The notes below the pieces were generated by a model, which saw only the letters and a program-made list of their open reading frames with translations, was not told the DNA's origin and did no database searches. A stretch of 64,000 nucleotides of DNA from Camellia lanceoleosa. Its lineage: Eukaryota > Streptophyta > Magnoliopsida > Ericales > Theaceae. Below, one piece after another: positions 21,893 to 31,659 of the stretch (within the stretch, counting starts at the first letter, position 1; each line of letters opens with the position of its first letter). Both the position numbers and the translations under genes were made by a program. The stretch covers positions 189,063,154 through 189,127,153 of the forward strand of contig CM045762.1 in NCBI GenBank assembly GCA_025200525.1, read 5' to 3'.

Positions 21893-24800
21893 TGTAGACA
21901 CCTCATTTTTGACCGACCTTAAGACTCAGACGTCACCGATTGAGCGCTTGGTGATGTCGCATATTGTGCTCGTTCTAAGGTTGCAGAGTTTCAGCTGCGA
22001 GCCTTGCCTTCGAACTTCCGGACTCTTTTGTACCTTGCCTCGGTTTGCGAACCAAGTCTCGTTTTCTCTGTTTTCTCTTCCCGAAGGGAGAGAAAGGTCT
22101 CGTAGATCATCTCTCAGTGGCCGTAGGCTACATTTCGTGGTCGTAGGCCATTTTTCCCGTTTGGAGCCCGGTTTCTGATTTTTTGGAGCCATCGGCCGTG
22201 TGACTCGGTTCGAGACTGCTTAACCACCTCCATTTGCTCCGGTTTTTAGCATACACCTTATTTCCTCCCTTTTGAGGGACACTGTGGTTTGAGAGACCAA
22301 CTTCGTGGTCGAACGCCACTTCCGGTGCCTAACAGCCTGTTTTCGGGGCCCCGAACTGCGTGTTTCGACCCCCGAACCTCCGTTTTGCATCCGTCTTGGT
22401 TCATTTTTAGTGGAGACCTTATTTTCATTGTTAGAAAGGTTGTAGGAGAGTGGGAGGCCAGCAATTTTTCTGAAAAAAATTAGCTTTTTTTGGTCAAAAG
22501 TGATTCAGCATGAATCTGGGAAGGAGGAAAACATCTGCGCGGCTTCACCGAAACGGGCATAACTCTTTGCACAGGAGGAATTAAGATATGAGGCCACCAC
22601 CATTGAAAAGCTTACTTCCGGGGCTTCATTTTTCACTCAAGAATCTCCTAGAGCCAAGTCCAGGTGGAGGAGATATAGTTGGTCGAAATCCGTTTGGACC
22701 GAATCTGCGCGGCTTCACCAAAACAGGCATAACTTTTTGCACAGGAGGAATTTTGATGCAAGCTTTGCGGCATTGGAAAGCTAACTTCTGGGGCTTCATC
22801 CTAGGGGGTGGCCGGCCACCTTTACCCTTTTGACCTGGTTGGCCGGCCGGCCACCTGAACCTTTTGAACCTGGTTGGCCATTTTTGCCCTCCTGAATGTG
22901 TTCCAATTGTGCCAGCTATTCTGCACTTGACCCACTGTCCGAGGGTCTGCCCTTTTGGGAGGAAATTTGAATTGGTTTTTTTCCCTTTTCTTTGCTTCTC
23001 TCCCTCTATAAAGCCAGCACCTAAGCTTCATTTTCAAGGGTTAGAAAAAATCTTCTTGGAGCTTTTGTATACAACTTTCCCTCTCTCTCTCATCCAAGCC
23101 TCCAAACACCTTGGTTTTTCACCATTTACACACCAACCCATAGCACAACACCTCCATCACTCATTCCAGCACCTTGGAGGACATTTGAAGAGGTTGGAAG
23201 CTCAGAAATTTGGTCCAAAAGTTGCTGGTTTGCTGCTCTTCAAGGGTAAACACCTATTTCCCTTAAACTTGCATTTTTTTGCTTCATTTATAAGCCATAC
23301 TTTCAAGCATTTCTGGACTTTTCCATGAACTGAAAAAGATCATATTTTGAGCTCCTCTATATGTTTGATTAAGAACTCTTTACTGTTTGAGGTCTTCTAC
23401 TACCTCTTGTCTCCTATCTCTCTTTGTAGGCCTATTTTTGCATGATATTTTATCCCTACTTGTGATTATTTTCGTGACTTTCCATAAACTATAAAGTACC
23501 TTATTTTGAGCCCCTCTTCAACTTTGTTGAAGGGCTCTTCACTGTTTGAGGCCAGATACTGCCTCTTACTCTCTATCTCTCTTTTAGGGCCATTTTTGCA
23601 TCATATTGTAGCCTTACTTGTGAGCATATTTGGGATTTACCATAAACTGTAAAGTATCTTTTTTTGAGCCCCTCGTCAACTTTGTTGAAGAGCTCTTTAC
23701 TGTTTGAGGTTTTTTGCTGCCCTGTTTGTTCATCCTCTCTTTTAGGGCAGTTTTTGCATGATATATTAGCCCTATTTGTGAGCCTTTTTGGACCTCAAAC
23801 TAAACTGAAAATAGTCTTGTTTTGACATCATCTTAATGTTTTATTAAGGTCTATTCTTTTTTGGGGGTCATCTTCTCCTATGCATGCTTCATTCTTTCAT
23901 GATTAGGGCTATACATTAGAGCACTTGCATTGGCCATGGTTTGGCCTCTTAGCCACTGAAATTCAGTGGATTTTTAGTGGCTTTGATGCATTTTTTAGCC
24001 TCAAAATCAGAGGGGGGGACCCCCTCTCACTTTGTTTTGTTTGATGGTCTTTTTGCCTTCCAAAGAGGCCCTATCTTGCATGCCTTGTTGACTGATTTCA
24101 GGGCCAATTTGGTGAGTTTTAGGGCTATCATATTTTATTTTCAGAGTTGTTTGTGCCATGCTAAATGTCCTTGATGCATGTGCTTAATAACCCCTTTGTA
24201 TGCCTTCTAAAAGAACCCATCATTTGTGCATGTGTTGGTTGCATTTCAGAGGTTATTTGGGCATATTTTGGCATGTTTTATTCACTGATTTTTTCTGGTT
24301 TAATGAGTTCTCACTTTCTTCATATACATGCCATGTAAATCATGTTTGCTAGTCAAAGTTGCATGCTATTTTAGTCCATCTTGCTAGTATCTTTTGGCCA
24401 TGCTTTGAACTAGAAATGTTCATGTTTTGGGACTACCTAGGTTCTGTCTTCATGCTTCATGATCAAATAATGCATGCTTTGTATAGCTATGGGTCAATGC
24501 ATGTGCCTAGTTTTGTATTTCGGGATCATTCCATGCATTGGGTGCCATGTTTCCATGTTTCGGGATCATTTTGCATCACATTTCAGTGCTAGAACTTGCA
24601 TGTTTTTATGCCATATTTCATGCCTTGCCATGCCTTGTTAGAGTGGCATTTATGCCTTAGGGTCAGTCCTCGGTTTGCGTACATGTGTGCACACGTGTCG
24701 AGTGTCTCATTTTCATCTCATGGCTGCTGATGTGAGTGTGGCTGAGGTCCACTCATGTTAGTGTAAGTCCATCATGCATTGCGTATGCCATTTCATTTCA

Positions 24801-26627
24801 TAGCATTGCGTATACTAGCTTGCATGTTAGAACATTGTATATGTCGTGTTACATCGAGCATTGTGTATGCCATTTCATAGCAATGTGTATGCTAGGTTGT
24901 ATGTTAGACTTGCATAGTGCATGCTATCTCATTTGCATTGTGTTTGGGATAGGAGTTAGCCCGAGCACGAGAAACAAGTGACGTTTCGTACTTTGAGTGA
25001 CGGAATGCATCTCAATTCTCAGTCGCCGACACTCTGGATTATTTATGATAGAGCCTCGGTCTTGTTGTGTTTATGTGTGCATTCATTCCATATTGAGTCG
25101 TGCAATTCGACTCCTCGGCCAACATGCATCGATATGCGTGATTGGTGGCAGGAGGATCGAGGACTACGCTCCCTGAAGAGTAGTCAAGCATACATATGTG
25201 AAAATGCATTGCCATGCCCCTTTCCTGCTCTCTGTTGCAGCAAATCAGAAACCGGCAATCTTTTGGGGCTTCGTGCAATATTCCGGGCTTAATTGTAAAC
25301 AGAGGCTAATTGGGACATCGCAATGGATTTCTGTGCCAAGTAACCCGAGCATGCATCATTCATCATCCGGAGCAGAGTCGAGGTAGTCCTTAGCTTGCAT
25401 GCCAATTTACTGCTTTCCTAGATTAATTTGTTAATTAATTAGGATTTTGTATTTATTCGGACTGTAATTTTTCATTTGGGACTGTATATTATTTATTTGG
25501 ACCCTTCGAGCGAGGGCACAATTGTAATAAGTGTACGTGCGTGTGATGTATGTCTTCCAACCCCACGTCTTTCTCTCCCTTTTATTTACCAGCTTATGAT
25601 GGTTAGATTAAGGCATGTTTCAATTAGCATACAGTATGATAGCATGTTTGCATTCATTCATCTGTTTTGCATGCACCGGGCTCGGCGCATCATAACTCAC
25701 TACATTGTATTTCAATTCCAAGTTGAATACTTGTTAGCTGTAGCATTTCATATGCCATGTTTAGAATAGCCGAGCCTATCTTAGTTACATTCCTGCATGT
25801 GTTGCATTAGGCATTTCTGTATAGTTAGGATCATGCATGGATTTCTAACATAGTTTTTGTTTTGGCTTGAAGTACTCGGTAAGTTTTTACGCTTCAGCAT
25901 CCATGCATGTGTGTGAGTGACTGCCATAATAGCATGCTTACCATGAGGCTATTTGCTTATGTGATATAATTGCCTGAATGCCTATGGGTGAAGGTTGGGT
26001 TATTTGGATTGGAACAATGCATTGACTGTGAGTTTTAAGCCCACTAGATAGTGGCAAAACCATCTTTTCTAAGCCCACCTGAGGGTGGTCAAATATGCAT
26101 TTTAAGCCTACTTGCGAGTAGCAAACCATCTTTCAAAAAACAAACATGAAATGTTTTGTTCTAATTCAGGCGACCCGGTCTATACTTGTATGCTGTGCGC
26201 ATCACATAGTAAACCTAGGCTAATAACCGGAATAAGAACGCATAATGTTTTCAAAACTAGATATCATGGTTAGTAGAGGCCGATCTTTGATCGGGGGAGC
26301 GGGGGTGCTCACGAAGTGACCTTCCCCAATCGTACCCAAGTTCCCGAGCCGAGGCAACTTTGGTGATGACGGACACGTGGCCTTAGGCAACGACTCAGGG
26401 TTTCCTAAATTTCTCAAAAATAAAATATTTAGGTGGCGACTCTGTATCTGGCAAAGCAGTCCATGTTTGGCACTTCTTTCAAAAATCTGTTTTCTCAAAA
26501 ACGATTTGCCAGATTTGGACTCTTTGGTTCAGGTTAAGAACCGTGACAATTAGAGTCCTGAACTATAGTGAGCCCAAAATGAACGGAACGGGACTCATCC
26601 CTTCCGGGGCGTTCAGGGACGTCTACA
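21893..26627 (+). repeat. 3' LTR (about 4.74 kb)
   Basis: It begins TGTAGACACCTCATTTTTGAC and ends GACGTCTACA. It carries GGCCGGCCACC near 22811, GGCCGGCCGGCCACC at 22841-22855, TATAAAG at 23007-23013, and the same degenerate ~157-bp series at 23325-23900 as the 5' LTR. The two LTRs differ by scattered substitutions and small indels. Confidence 0.95.
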
Positions 26628-26945
26628 GGCTCTAACTCCCAAACCGGGAACCCAATTCGAGTCCCGTCTTCTCCCACAATTCTCTCGTGCCTAGGCGGTC
26701 ATGTGTGCCAAGTTTCGTACTACTCCGACGCCGTTTGGTGATTTTGGGATGTTAACACCTCGAATTTTAAGTTTCTTAAAAAATTAGTTTGCCTAGAGTG
26801 ATATCCGACCCTAACTCTCAAACCGGGAACCCAATTCAAGTCTCGTCTTCACCTACAAGTCTCTCATGCCTAGGCAGTCGTGTGTGCCAAGTTTTGTGCT
26901 AATCCGACGTCGTTTGGTGATTTTGGTGATTTTGAGGCGTCAACC
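26628..26945 (+). repeat. About 180-bp tandem repeat array, right part
   Basis: It starts with the GGCTC target duplication and continues the unit that was cut at 3536. The next unit begins at 26798 (179 bp from the virtual start). The last unit has a small GTGATTTTG duplication near 26925 and the array then ends. Confidence 0.92.
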
Positions 26946-27091
26946 GCTCATTTTTCATGGCATAATTTTACATGCCGTAGAAGATTATTTTTAAAACATG
27001 TTCTAATGATCAAAGATGTGATCATTATTGCATGAAGAGTGTATCATTAAGCTAAAAATAGTTACTAGTTCTCATAATTAGCATGAGTTAC
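26946..27091. other. Spacer between tandem array and captured exons
   Basis: AT-rich. On the minus strand this is the start of the intron following the third carboxypeptidase-like exon (donor at 27091-27090). Nothing else was recognised. Confidence 0.4.
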
Positions 27092-27621
27092 CGTCTAATA
27101 TATGTTGAACAACCATTGGAGCAGTTATGCCTGAATATGAATCAGCACCGATGAACAATTGGTTTTTTAGGTATTTAGGGTGTTCATTGATCCACTGCAT
27201 TGCCATTTCAATTCCAAACAAGGACTAAGCACAATTGGTTTAAAAAAAATCCAAAAAGAAAATAAAAGAGTTTATATATAATGATTTCCTTATCGTTTTT
27301 CTCAATTTGTATGAAATTAATCTTGACTGACCTTTATAAGGAACTCATTGGTCTGTAATGCTGATTTTGTGTTCGAGGTAGGGAATGCACTTGAGTTTGT
27401 GGGGTACAAGAAACCAGTGCCCACCGCTGCATCAACAAATAAGATGTTGGGAGTCTAATAAGAAAATTATTTGAATTTGTGTCAACTAATCATAGATTAA
27501 AAATATAAATTAAAAAAAAATTAGAAATTTATATATTGATGTACCTGTGTCCATGAGTATGGATAGTATTCCAATGGTGGTGTACCGCCATCGTATTCTG
27601 TAATATTGAAAGCCAATGGAC
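27092..27621 (-). pseudogene. Captured serine carboxypeptidase-like (SCPL) gene fragment, three exons
   Basis: Minus-strand exons with clean splice signals: 27621-27545 (PLAFNITEYDGGTPPLEYYP then YSWTQ), 27454-27332 (TPNILFVDAAVGTGFLYP ... NEFLIK) and 27224-27092 (SLFGIEMAMQWINEHPKYL then FIGADSYSGITAPMVVQHIL). This follows the SCPL order IGPL..SW, N-I-F-D-x-x-V-G-T-G-F-x-Y, then G-x-SYSG around the catalytic serine. SCPL enzymes are vacuolar peptidases or acyltransferases with a Ser-Asp-His triad. Here the Asp and His regions, the N-terminus and the signal peptide are missing, and the usual SP before VGTG is AA. All three exons are open with introns kept, so it was copied from DNA, not mRNA. 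A chance-free match to this family is nearly certain; function is unlikely. Confidence 0.88.
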
Positions 27622-28443
27622 CTACATTGTAAAAATTGCAATTAACTTAACTTACTCCATTTTAATTAAAATTGCAAAAGCTTCACAAAACTGAAAATAC
27701 AAGTTTGATTTTGTCATGGATCAATTTGTTTTGATTTTTATTTAAAAAATAATTAGTCAAGTTAACTTAATGCAAAAATTGTTGTAATAGCAAGAAATTC
27801 TAGTAACAATTAATTATTTTGAAAAAAATTATGCACATTCTTTAAATATGGATAGTGAAAATAGTTAGTAAAAAGAATCTGTCACAAGTGTCAACTTTAA
27901 TGTTAGTCCAGCAAAATGTTGGTTTCACTTGTAAATGTGATACACCTAACTATACTAGCAAAATGTTGGCTTCACTTGGTCCCAGTTTCTTCATCACGAG
28001 TTTTTCTAATTTGAAAATTTTTAAATTATACTAAGTCTTCGTGGTTGCAAGGGTTTAAGCATTTTGCCCAACCAAAAAATTGAAACCTTTCCGCTTAAAA
28101 AAATTAACTACCATTCAAACTCTCTCTCTCACTTACAAACATTTCAAGAGGACATCGAATTATTTGTTTTGATTTCATGCAAGGGGTCCACTAACCCAGT
28201 TAGCTAGTCGTCGTCCCCATATTCTTCATTTATCAAATCATCAAAAAATTAGAATGTAAAATTACAGACGCATACTAATACATAAAGCACACTACTCATA
28301 AGGATTTCAATTCAAAAATACCCATATTATTAACTTTTTCAAAAAAAAAAAAAAATTTAACAGTTAGCCATCCTCAAATTCAACGCATCTTCATTCACCA
28401 AATCATCAAAAAAATAAAAATTGAAGAACTTGGGAATGGATAC
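27622..28443. other. Intervening sequence between the two captured fragments
   Basis: AT-rich. It has an acceptor (ATGTAG) at 27622 for the SCPL exon and a donor (GTATCC) at 28443 for the BRIZ2-like exon, both for the minus strand. A phrase around AGCAAAATGTTGGYTTCACT is repeated at 27911 and 27958. TCATCAAAAAA-type phrases repeat near 28240 and 28400. No further exon was recognised. Confidence 0.45.
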
Positions 28444-28730
28444 CGGAGGAAGTAGAGTTTGGAGAAGTGGTCGAGGTGGGATCCACAGAAGAGGAGGAAG
28501 TCATCGGGAGAGAAGTAATTAGGGACAACGACGACGAAGAGTTTGGTGGATTGAGCGCTAGGGCTCATGAGAGATGTGGTGGAGGAGGGGTATTGGTTGC
28601 GGAAGAGGTGGACTACGCCATTGAGTTCGGTTATGGAGACGTGGTTACTAGGCTTTATGGCGAGCCGCTGAGTATGGCGGAGAAAGAGAAGAGCGTGCAA
28701 GGTCGATGAGTGGATTTGGAGAATGAACAT
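28444..28730 (-). pseudogene. Captured first exon of a BRIZ2/BRAP2-like gene
   Basis: The minus-strand frame starts MFILQIHSS, like the MFILRVHS start of plant BRAP2-type RING proteins. It continues with VVHLFRN, then KLFVVVVPNYFSPDDFLLFC and GSHLDHFSKLYFLR, the N-terminal BRAP2 domain. It ends at a good splice donor (CTCCG then GTATCC), where the family has its first intron before NDGMEDRY. The RING and UBP-type zinc fingers are absent. In Arabidopsis, BRIZ1 and BRIZ2 form an E3 ligase needed for germination. Upstream of the exon is a (GA)n tract. The frame at 28467-28709 on the + strand is a shadow. Confidence 0.85.
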
Positions 28731-28889
28731 TCTTAGGGTTAGGATTAATGGCCTGCATGTAAAGATTGACATTCGTAGAGTGAATCGATCAATGAACCCT
28801 TACTGTGAAGGATCTAGAAATATAATAAAATGAATCAAACAGAGGCGAATCGATGATGAACACTTACCGCAAAGGATTGATCGATATCG

Positions 28890-28891
<2 letters not shown>

Positions 28892-28926
<35 letters not shown>
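28892..28926 (+). repeat. (GA)n microsatellite
   Basis: About 17 GA units. On the minus strand this is a CT-rich leader about 160 bp upstream of the BRIZ2-like start codon, a common 5'-UTR feature, so it may have been captured with the exon. Confidence 0.9.
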
Positions 28927-28930
<4 letters not shown>

Positions 28931-29067
28931 GGATTTTTGGTTAAAAAGATTAGGGATTTGAGATTTGAGAATTTTTAGTTGAGGGTGAAAAACTAGAGCG
29001 AATCAGATTTTGAGGTTTTTTTTTTTTTTTGGCCATGTCAAATATAATCGTCACAAATGAAAATTTA

Positions 29068-29554
29068 AGGTAGTGTTTGGTAACGTTTACGTTCTTGGTT
29101 TATGTTTACAAAAAATTTATAAATTGATTTTTGTTTATTTTTAGAAAAACATAAATTACAAATGCGTTTGGTTTGAACAAAATGTTTAAAAAAATTTAAA
29201 AATATCAACTAAAATACATGTTTGTTCAGACCTAAAATATTTATATTTATTTTTTTATTATTTATGACAATGGGATCATACACATTATAATTGAAAAAAA
29301 AAATTAATTGAAAAAAAAAACTATTTGAAAAAAAAAATTAATTAAAAAAAAGTTTTGTTAGTCAAATTTTTAAATTTCTGTTTAAAAATCAACGTAAACT
29401 TATTTTTTGAGTTTACAATTTTTCCTTAAATTTATAAACTGAGATAACCATTTATAAACCAAAAAAATTATCAAACAAGTTTTTATGACAATTTTGTAAA
29501 TTTTTGTAAATATAAACTGAAAATTGAAAACGAAATGGTTACTAAATAGACCCT
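29068..29554. mobile_element. MITE-like element with GTGTTTGGTAACG-type ends
   Basis: The left end AGGTAGTGTTTGGTAACG and the right end GGTTACTAAATAGACCCT are imperfect inverted repeats. The next 50-60 bp on each side (TTTATGTTTACAAAAA versus TTTTGTAAATATAAAC) also pair. It interrupts the putative CACTA right end. No clean 8-bp target duplication was found. Confidence 0.55.
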
Positions 29555-29589
29555 AAACAATGAATCCATGACTTGTTTAATAAATTTTT

Positions 29590-29690
29590 TTTATTTGCGA
29601 CGAGGGTATTGCAGTCGCCGATAACCTGTATTTGTAACAGGGGAAGGTTGTCATAGCAAAAAAAAAAAATCATTTTTTTGCCAAAAACCT
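29590..29690 (-). repeat. Putative CACTA right terminal region
   Basis: It contains TTTGCGACGAGGG, GCAGTCGCCG and an A-rich AGCAAAAAAAAAAAATCATT segment. The reverse complement resembles the left end at 641-690. The CACTA terminus itself is not preserved. Confidence 0.4.
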
Positions 29691-29699
29691 CCGTGTCCA

Positions 29700-30263
29700 T
29701 TTTGTTACACAATGAAAGCTAGGAAGAGAGAGAAATAGAAAATGAGAGAGAAACAAGAGATGATCAGCGAGAGAAACAGAGAGAAAGAAAAAGAGAGATA
29801 TAAAGAGAGACAAAAAAAAAGGAAGAGAGATGGGCAAGAGAAATAAAAGAGATAGGGAAAAGAGAAGAACGAGAGAGAGAGAGAGACAACAAAAAGAGAT
29901 GAACAAGAGAGAGAGAGATGAAAGATAAAGAGAGAGAGAAGAGAGATGAACGAGAGATAGAGAGAGAGAAAGAGGCCCATTTCATTTTTTGACTTTTTTC
30001 TCTTTCGACAAGTGATTAAGAGAAATGAGAGATAAGCGATTGAGAGAGAGAGAGAGAGAGAGAAGATTGATAAATCGAGAGGGAGATCGATAAATCGAGA
30101 AGAGAAGAGGGAGAGAGTAAACAACGCAAGCACAATGTGGGGGAGAGAGAGAGAGAGAGAAGAAGAAGAAGAAGAAGAAAAAGAAGAAGAAGAAGACAAA
30201 GACAAACAGAAAGACAAAGAGCGATGAGTGAGAAAGAGAAAGAGAAAGAGAAGAGAGATGAGT

Positions 30264-30303
<40 letters not shown>
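29700..30303 (+). repeat. Long GA-rich polypurine tract
   Basis: About 600 bp of almost pure purine on the + strand, mixing GAGA, GAAGAA and GAAA blocks. There are uninterrupted (GA)n runs at about 30040-30063 and 30265-30303. The minus strand gives serine/leucine-rich frames that are artefacts of composition. Confidence 0.92.
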
Positions 30304-30306
<3 letters not shown>

Positions 30307-31091
30307 AGATGAAAAAATAGGTGAAACCCAATTAAAATAGAAACAAAGCCTCACATAGATTGACGTCAAAAAATTATGTGCGTCTAGAAGGTTTCGAACC
30401 TAAGACCTTGGAAGAAGCACAACCTCGAAATATTTGAAAAATTACAAATCAATATACTTTCTCAAATTAAATACAGATTCATAAAAAAAAATTATAACTT
30501 TAATTATTAAAATTTGTCATTGATTTCAAATTTTTTTCCCCCCTCTCAATTTTACACCTGAATTGCTATTTTTAAAAAATATTTTATGAGAAATATAGAT
30601 ATTATGAAAATTTTGGAATATCTATGTGACAAAATTGGAAATGGATCTACTCACGAAATGGACATCACAAAATATTTTCAAGGGTCATAAAATAAATCAA
30701 GTCACCAAAGATCCAATTGTATCTAATTTATTGGAATTTGCTAGAGATGAACTTGTTTGGTAAATAAATTAAATTTGAATTTATTTTAAAAAAATAGTAA
30801 TTTTTTAAATTTCTATCTTAAACTTGAATTTGATTCATTAAGCTTATCTGCACGTTAAACTATATAAAAATAAAATTATTTGTCCTCTTCTCGTAATGGA
30901 CTCAATTAAAGATAAATCAAAATTCATTTGAAATTTGAATTTATTTAAAAAAATATTAATTTTTAAAATTTTTATCTTAAACTTGAATTTGGTTCATCAA
31001 AATGAGATTTATGATGAACTCTATAGACTCAAACAACACCCTCTAATTCAAAATCTGGAAAGAAAGGATCTCCCTTCTAATAGATAATTTA
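30304..31091. other. AT-rich stretch, no gene seen
   Basis: It includes a GGTTTCGAACCTAAGACCTT phrase at 30391 that resembles tRNA- or SINE-derived sequence but has no cloverleaf context. ATTTGAATTTATTT-like phrases repeat at 30773 and 30933, followed by TTTTTATCTTAAACTTGAAT at both, suggesting a local duplication. Confidence 0.4.
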
Positions 31092-31484
31092 CACTACAAA
31101 AATTTTAGTTTTTTGCGACGGCAAAATGCCGTCACTAATACTTCTAATGTCGTCTCATCAAAACAGTCTTTTTTTATTTTTTTGTGACGGCACCTGTTAC
31201 CGTTGCACAAAAACTCTCTTATTTGCGACTACAGTTCATGCCGTCGCAAATAATAGCTTTATTTGTGACAGCATAGGTTACTGTTGCAAAAAATGCACAT
31301 TATTTGCGACGATAGTTGTTACCGTTGCAAAAAAGTAGCTTTTTTGTGACAGGAAGGAGTGCCGTTGCTAAAAACCCATTTATTGGTGATGGCAAGTGGT
31401 GCCGCCGCAAAAAATCACTTTTTGCGACGGTAAGTGATGCTGTCGCAAATGCTTCCGTGTTATAAAGTTCATTTTCTTGTAGTG
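31092..31484 (+). mobile_element. Small non-autonomous CACTA element
   Basis: It begins CACTACAAAAATTTTAG and ends ATTTTCTTGTAGTG, giving CACTACAA termini in inverse orientation. TTA precedes it and GTA follows it, a 3-bp duplication with one change. The inside is packed with TTTGCGACGGC-type words in both orientations. There is no coding capacity, so it is a CACTA-derived MITE. Confidence 0.88.
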
Positions 31485-31506
31485 GTAAATACGTGAAGAG
31501 TAATAT

Positions 31507-31659
31507 TAGGGATCATGAAAAAAATATCATGAATTGTATTATGAAAATTTTTCATCCTTTGATTAATGTTGATTAGTGTGTGGTGTTTTATTGTGTGTAT
31601 AATCCAAAGGTGGAGAATCTTTCATGATCATCTTTATGATATTTTTTTCATGATCCCTA
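31507..31659. mobile_element. MITE with a perfect 24-bp terminal inverted repeat
   Basis: TAGGGATCATGAAAAAAATA with TCAT (31507-31530) is exactly complementary to 31636-31659. The pairing extends outward with one gap (GTAAT on both sides). The element is about 150 bp, without coding capacity. The superfamily is unclear because no unambiguous target duplication was found. Confidence 0.8.

Larger units (their letters stand above)
3537..26627 (+). mobile_element. Giant Tat/Ogre-like Ty3/gypsy LTR retrotransposon, defective
   Basis: The element starts TGTAGACACC, ends GTCTACA and has GGCTC duplications. The parts in order are: 5' LTR 3537-8292, PBS 8298-8315, leader, gag relic 13565-15790, start of RT 16369-16640, C-terminus of integrase about 16790-17040, a long 3' non-coding region with tandem repeats, PPT 21881-21892, and 3' LTR 21893-26627. 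Very long LTRs and a tandem-repeat-rich 3' region are known for the Tat lineage (Ogre and relatives). Most of pol is missing, so it must have moved, if at all, with enzymes of a relative. A solo LTR (8518-12876) is a later insertion. LTRs differ by roughly 5 percent in a 250-bp stretch compared by eye, so it is not a fresh insertion. Confidence 0.93.
638..29690. mobile_element. Putative decayed CACTA-type transposon, nested host of the 23-kb LTR element
   Basis: At 638-690 a sequence like ATTACAAAAATTTTGATTTT is followed by a run of words like TTTGCGACGGC. This closely resembles the left end of the clear small CACTA element at 31092. At 29590-29690 a GCGACG...GTCGCC segment and an A-rich stretch resemble the opposite end. 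Between them lie a ~180-bp tandem array, captured gene exons and the inserted LTR retrotransposon. Without the LTR element and one MITE, the element would be about 5.5 kb. The terminal CACTA bases are degenerate at both ends and I found no clean 3-bp target duplication, so the right boundary in particular is inferred. No CACTA transposase gene is visible, so it would be non-autonomous. The alternative is two unrelated CACTA fragments. Confidence 0.42.

Noticed and set aside
28467..28709. 80-codon + strand frame
   Set aside because: Antisense shadow of the BRIZ2-like exon.
29670..30369. Serine/leucine-rich minus-strand frames up to about 200 codons
   Set aside because: Pure composition effect of the GA-rich polypurine tract; no domain, no codon bias.
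30385..30420. tRNA-like GGTTTCGAACC phrase (B-box-like)
   Set aside because: No acceptor, D or anticodon arms could be fitted around it; at most a SINE or tRNA relic.
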